DNA of 64,000 bases from Aquificota bacterium (GTDB lineage Bacteria; Aquificota; Aquificia; Aquificales; Hydrogenothermaceae). The stretch spans positions 33,184-97,183 of the forward strand of contig JAADDZ010000010.1 in assembly GCA_013153635.1 (NCBI GenBank), given 5' to 3'. Below, piece by piece: positions 62,484 to 64,000 of this stretch. The notes under the pieces are model-generated. The model saw nothing but the letters and a program-made list of their open reading frames with translations. It was not told where the DNA came from and did no database searches. Within the stretch, counting starts at the first letter, position 1; each line of letters begins with the position of its first letter. Made by a program: the position numbers and the translations under genes.

Positions 62484-64000
62484 TTATTTTACCTTTTCCC
62501 AAACTACATCTTTTACAGTTTTATTTTGTTTATCTATTATTATCCCTACTGCGTAAATTTGTGGATAGTTTAGATATTTCTCATAGTATCTTTTCTCTTT
62601 TATCTGGTCTATCGGGTCTCCTTCTCCTTCCATTTTTATCTCAAAGATGTAAACCTTGTCTATCACAATAGCCGTTAGGTCTGCTCTTCCTCTATCTGTG
62701 GTGTCTTCCACATAAACGTCTATCCCTGCCCCTGCCAGATACATATACAGAACTACTGCATAGTAGTTTTCATTTCCTCTTATCTCCTTTCTTACAAACA
62801 GGTGATATGGAACTGATGCGTATAGACTGGTTAATACGTCTTTTAGCTTGTCTAACTGGGCTTTTATTAATACCCTTCGAAGGGTTGTTTTTAGCCTTAC
62901 TTTGTCTGTTTCGCTAACTGTTAGATAGTCAAGTAGATAATCATTAAAACTTTTCTTTACTTCAAAGTTTGGAAAGGTTAACACAAATATCCTATCTCCA
63001 AACTCCTCTATTACTTCCTTTATGGTCAGATACCCAGCTTGGAACATTATTGTTTCTACTTCTAGTCTGTCTATGTCAAAGCTGTCTAATATACTGCTTC
63101 CTACTTCTAGGTTCTCAAACTGTAAAACGTTGTATCCTCTGTCTTTTAATAGCTTTATTAGAAAACTTGGTGTCCCTGTCTTGAACCAGTAGTTGTCAAA
63201 TACATATCCACTGTCTATAAATAGAAGTATATCAAATGGGTTGTATAGTTTCTCTTTTCCTAAGAAGTTATACCCGTTGTACCATTTTCTTACCTCTTCT
63301 AGGTCTACTCCTTGTAGGTATTCTTTAAACTCATTTTGCAGATTTTGGTGTGTAAATCCACAGATATAGGCGTATTTTGGGTTTAGGGATATGTCTACTA
63401 GGTTGTTTAGTCCACTAAATATAGATACTCTTGAAAATCTGCTTACTCCTGTTAAAAATGCAAACCGTATGTATGCATCGCTGTCTTTTATCACAGAGTA
63501 AAATCCCCTTAAGAATTCTCTGTTTTCTTTTGCTACTTCTAGGTTCTCTTTTTCTAGGTTGTCTAGTATTGGTTTGTCGTATTCATCTATCAGGACTACT
63601 ACTTTTTGACCGTGTTTTTGATAGGTTTTTTGGATTAGTTCTCCAAAGCAGGTGGAAGGGTCTTTGTTTTCTTCACAGGTGATATTTAGTTTTTCTTGTG
63701 CAAATCTAAGCTGGAGTAAAGCCCAGTTTTTGGTGCTTTGTAGTGATTTTAGGTCTCCTGCCCAGCTTATTTTTATGACTGGGTGTTTTGGAAAGTCATA
63801 TTTGTCGTATATGTATAATCCTTTAAATAGGTCTTTGTTTCCTTCAAATGCTTCTTTTAGGGTGTCTAAAAAGAGTGATTTTCCAAATCTACGGGGACGG
63901 GATAAAAATACGTATTTGTAGTTGTTTATTAGGTCTAGGACTTCTTTTGTTTTGTCTATGTAGATGTAGTTTCCTTCTATTATGTCTTTGAATGTTTGTA
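62484..64000 (-). CDS. AAA-ATPase-like / PD-(D/E)XK nuclease family protein (5' end outside window)
   Basis: The frame is open from the stop at 62484 to the right edge with no interruption, over 505 codons, so the gene starts beyond base 64000; internal GTG 63494 is not a real start. AAA-ATPase-like part: Walker A SRPRRFGKSLFLDTL, Walker B VVVLIDEYDKPIL, and the sensor-like FLTGVSRFSRVSIFS. The C-terminal PD-(D/E)XK domain is GRADLTAIVIDKVYIFEIKMEG (D...ExK). This is the widespread DUF1703-type family, often present in many copies per genome; its function is unsettled. Adjacent to the tRNA-Val/Asp pair. Confidence 0.88.
   Translation of the reverse strand, partial: QTFKDIIEGNYIYIDKTKEVLDLINNYKYVFLSRPRRFGKSLFLDTLKEAFEGNKDLFKGLYIYDKYDFPKHPVIKISWAGDLKSLQSTKNWALLQLRFAQEKLNITCEENKDPSTCFGELIQKTYQKHGQKVVVLIDEYDKPILDNLEKENLEVAKENREFLRGFYSVIKDSDAYIRFAFLTGVSRFSRVSIFSGLNNLVDISLNPKYAYICGFTHQNLQNEFKEYLQGVDLEEVRKWYNGYNFLGKEKLYNPFDILLFIDSGYVFDNYWFKTGTPSFLIKLLKDRGYNVLQFENLEVGSSILDSFDIDRLEVETIMFQAGYLTIKEVIEEFGDRIFVLTFPNFEVKKSFNDYLLDYLTVSETDKVRLKTTLRRVLIKAQLDKLKDVLTSLYASVPYHLFVRKEIRGNENYYAVVLYMYLAGAGIDVYVEDTTDRGRADLTAIVIDKVYIFEIKMEGEGDPIDQIKEKRYYEKYLNYPQIYAVGIIIDKQNKTVKDVVWEKVK

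Noticed and set aside
62484..63494. Gene start at 63494 (GTG) for the PD-(D/E)XK protein
   Set aside because: The same frame continues uninterrupted upstream through clear ATPase motifs to the window edge, so 63494 is internal.
63431..63921. + strand frames near the right edge
   Set aside because: They are antisense to the AAA-ATPase-like gene, whose Walker A and Walker B motifs are on the minus strand without any stop.

Overview
The window is a dense, AT-rich bacterial chromosome segment with short intergenic gaps, many overlapping stop/start codons and several TTG/GTG starts. The gene set suggests a thermophilic, autotrophic or microaerophilic member of the Aquificota, most like Hydrogenothermaceae (Sulfurihydrogenibium/Persephonella type). 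The pointers are a DHH-CBS-nucleotidyltransferase fusion resembling the Aquifex A-adding enzyme, a stand-alone RibD-C-type reductase, an Ogg2-type glycosylase, a RpoD/RpoS-like small sigma factor and low GC. The genus is inference; no rRNA is present.

Layout. 1-6064: the start of tlyA (leftward, cut by the window edge), then a small secreted protein and a heavy-metal-type RND efflux operon (TolC, adaptor, pump). 6092-13775: aminotransferase, peroxiredoxin, a QueD/PTPS-family enzyme, and a leftward run ilvB-ilvN-(secreted unknown)-ilvC-pgsA-like-ribD-like-moaD. 13874-15597: a RsbW-like ATPase fused to a GNAT acetyltransferase, with an overlapping STAS gene, i.e. a partner-switch-like pair. 15583-22704: a TetR regulator, a DUF2231 membrane protein and a cytochrome c'-like protein run leftward, opposite a second RND efflux operon. 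The shared intergenic region carries two near-identical palindromes lying over the -10 elements of both promoters. 22691-31643: epmA-like, khtU, khtT and coaBC leftward; a choice-of-anchor D protein with a Cys-containing C-terminal sorting-type tail; hfq, an ADP-ribosylglycohydrolase and lysS leftward; a membrane protein and a pseudouridine synthase rightward.

32165-39885: an accessory island bounded by tRNA-Leu(UAG) and bioB. It holds a 408-aa unknown protein and a 1568-aa protein with an N-terminal nuclease-like domain, a STAND-type P-loop NTPase and a long C-terminal region. This architecture matches the Avs (antiviral STAND) family. Behind it lie decayed genes on the other strand. This is the strongest candidate for an undescribed or under-described system in the window.

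39886-52365: housekeeping (bioB, a RodZ-like protein, Ogg-type glycosylase, rsmG, the A/CCA-adding fusion, tRNA-Leu(GAG), aroC, ctpA, tsaD), interrupted by a three-gene envelope cluster: C39-type peptidase, beta-barrel and secreted unknown. 52493-57741: a five-gene operon for a molybdenum hydroxylase of the CoxSLM/xanthine dehydrogenase family with its XdhC and CoxG accessory proteins. Its active-site loop is not that of true form-I CO dehydrogenase. MoaD at 8203-8448 fits the cofactor need. 57782-64000: a coiled-coil/membrane-hairpin protein, a group-2-like sigma factor, an NlpC/P60 lipoprotein, a SagB-type oxidoreductase, tRNA-Asp and tRNA-Val, and the 3' part of an AAA-ATPase-like/PD-(D/E)XK gene that runs off the right edge.

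All calls come from reading the sequence and translated proteins; no database searches were run. No CRISPR array, transposase, integrase or rRNA gene was seen.
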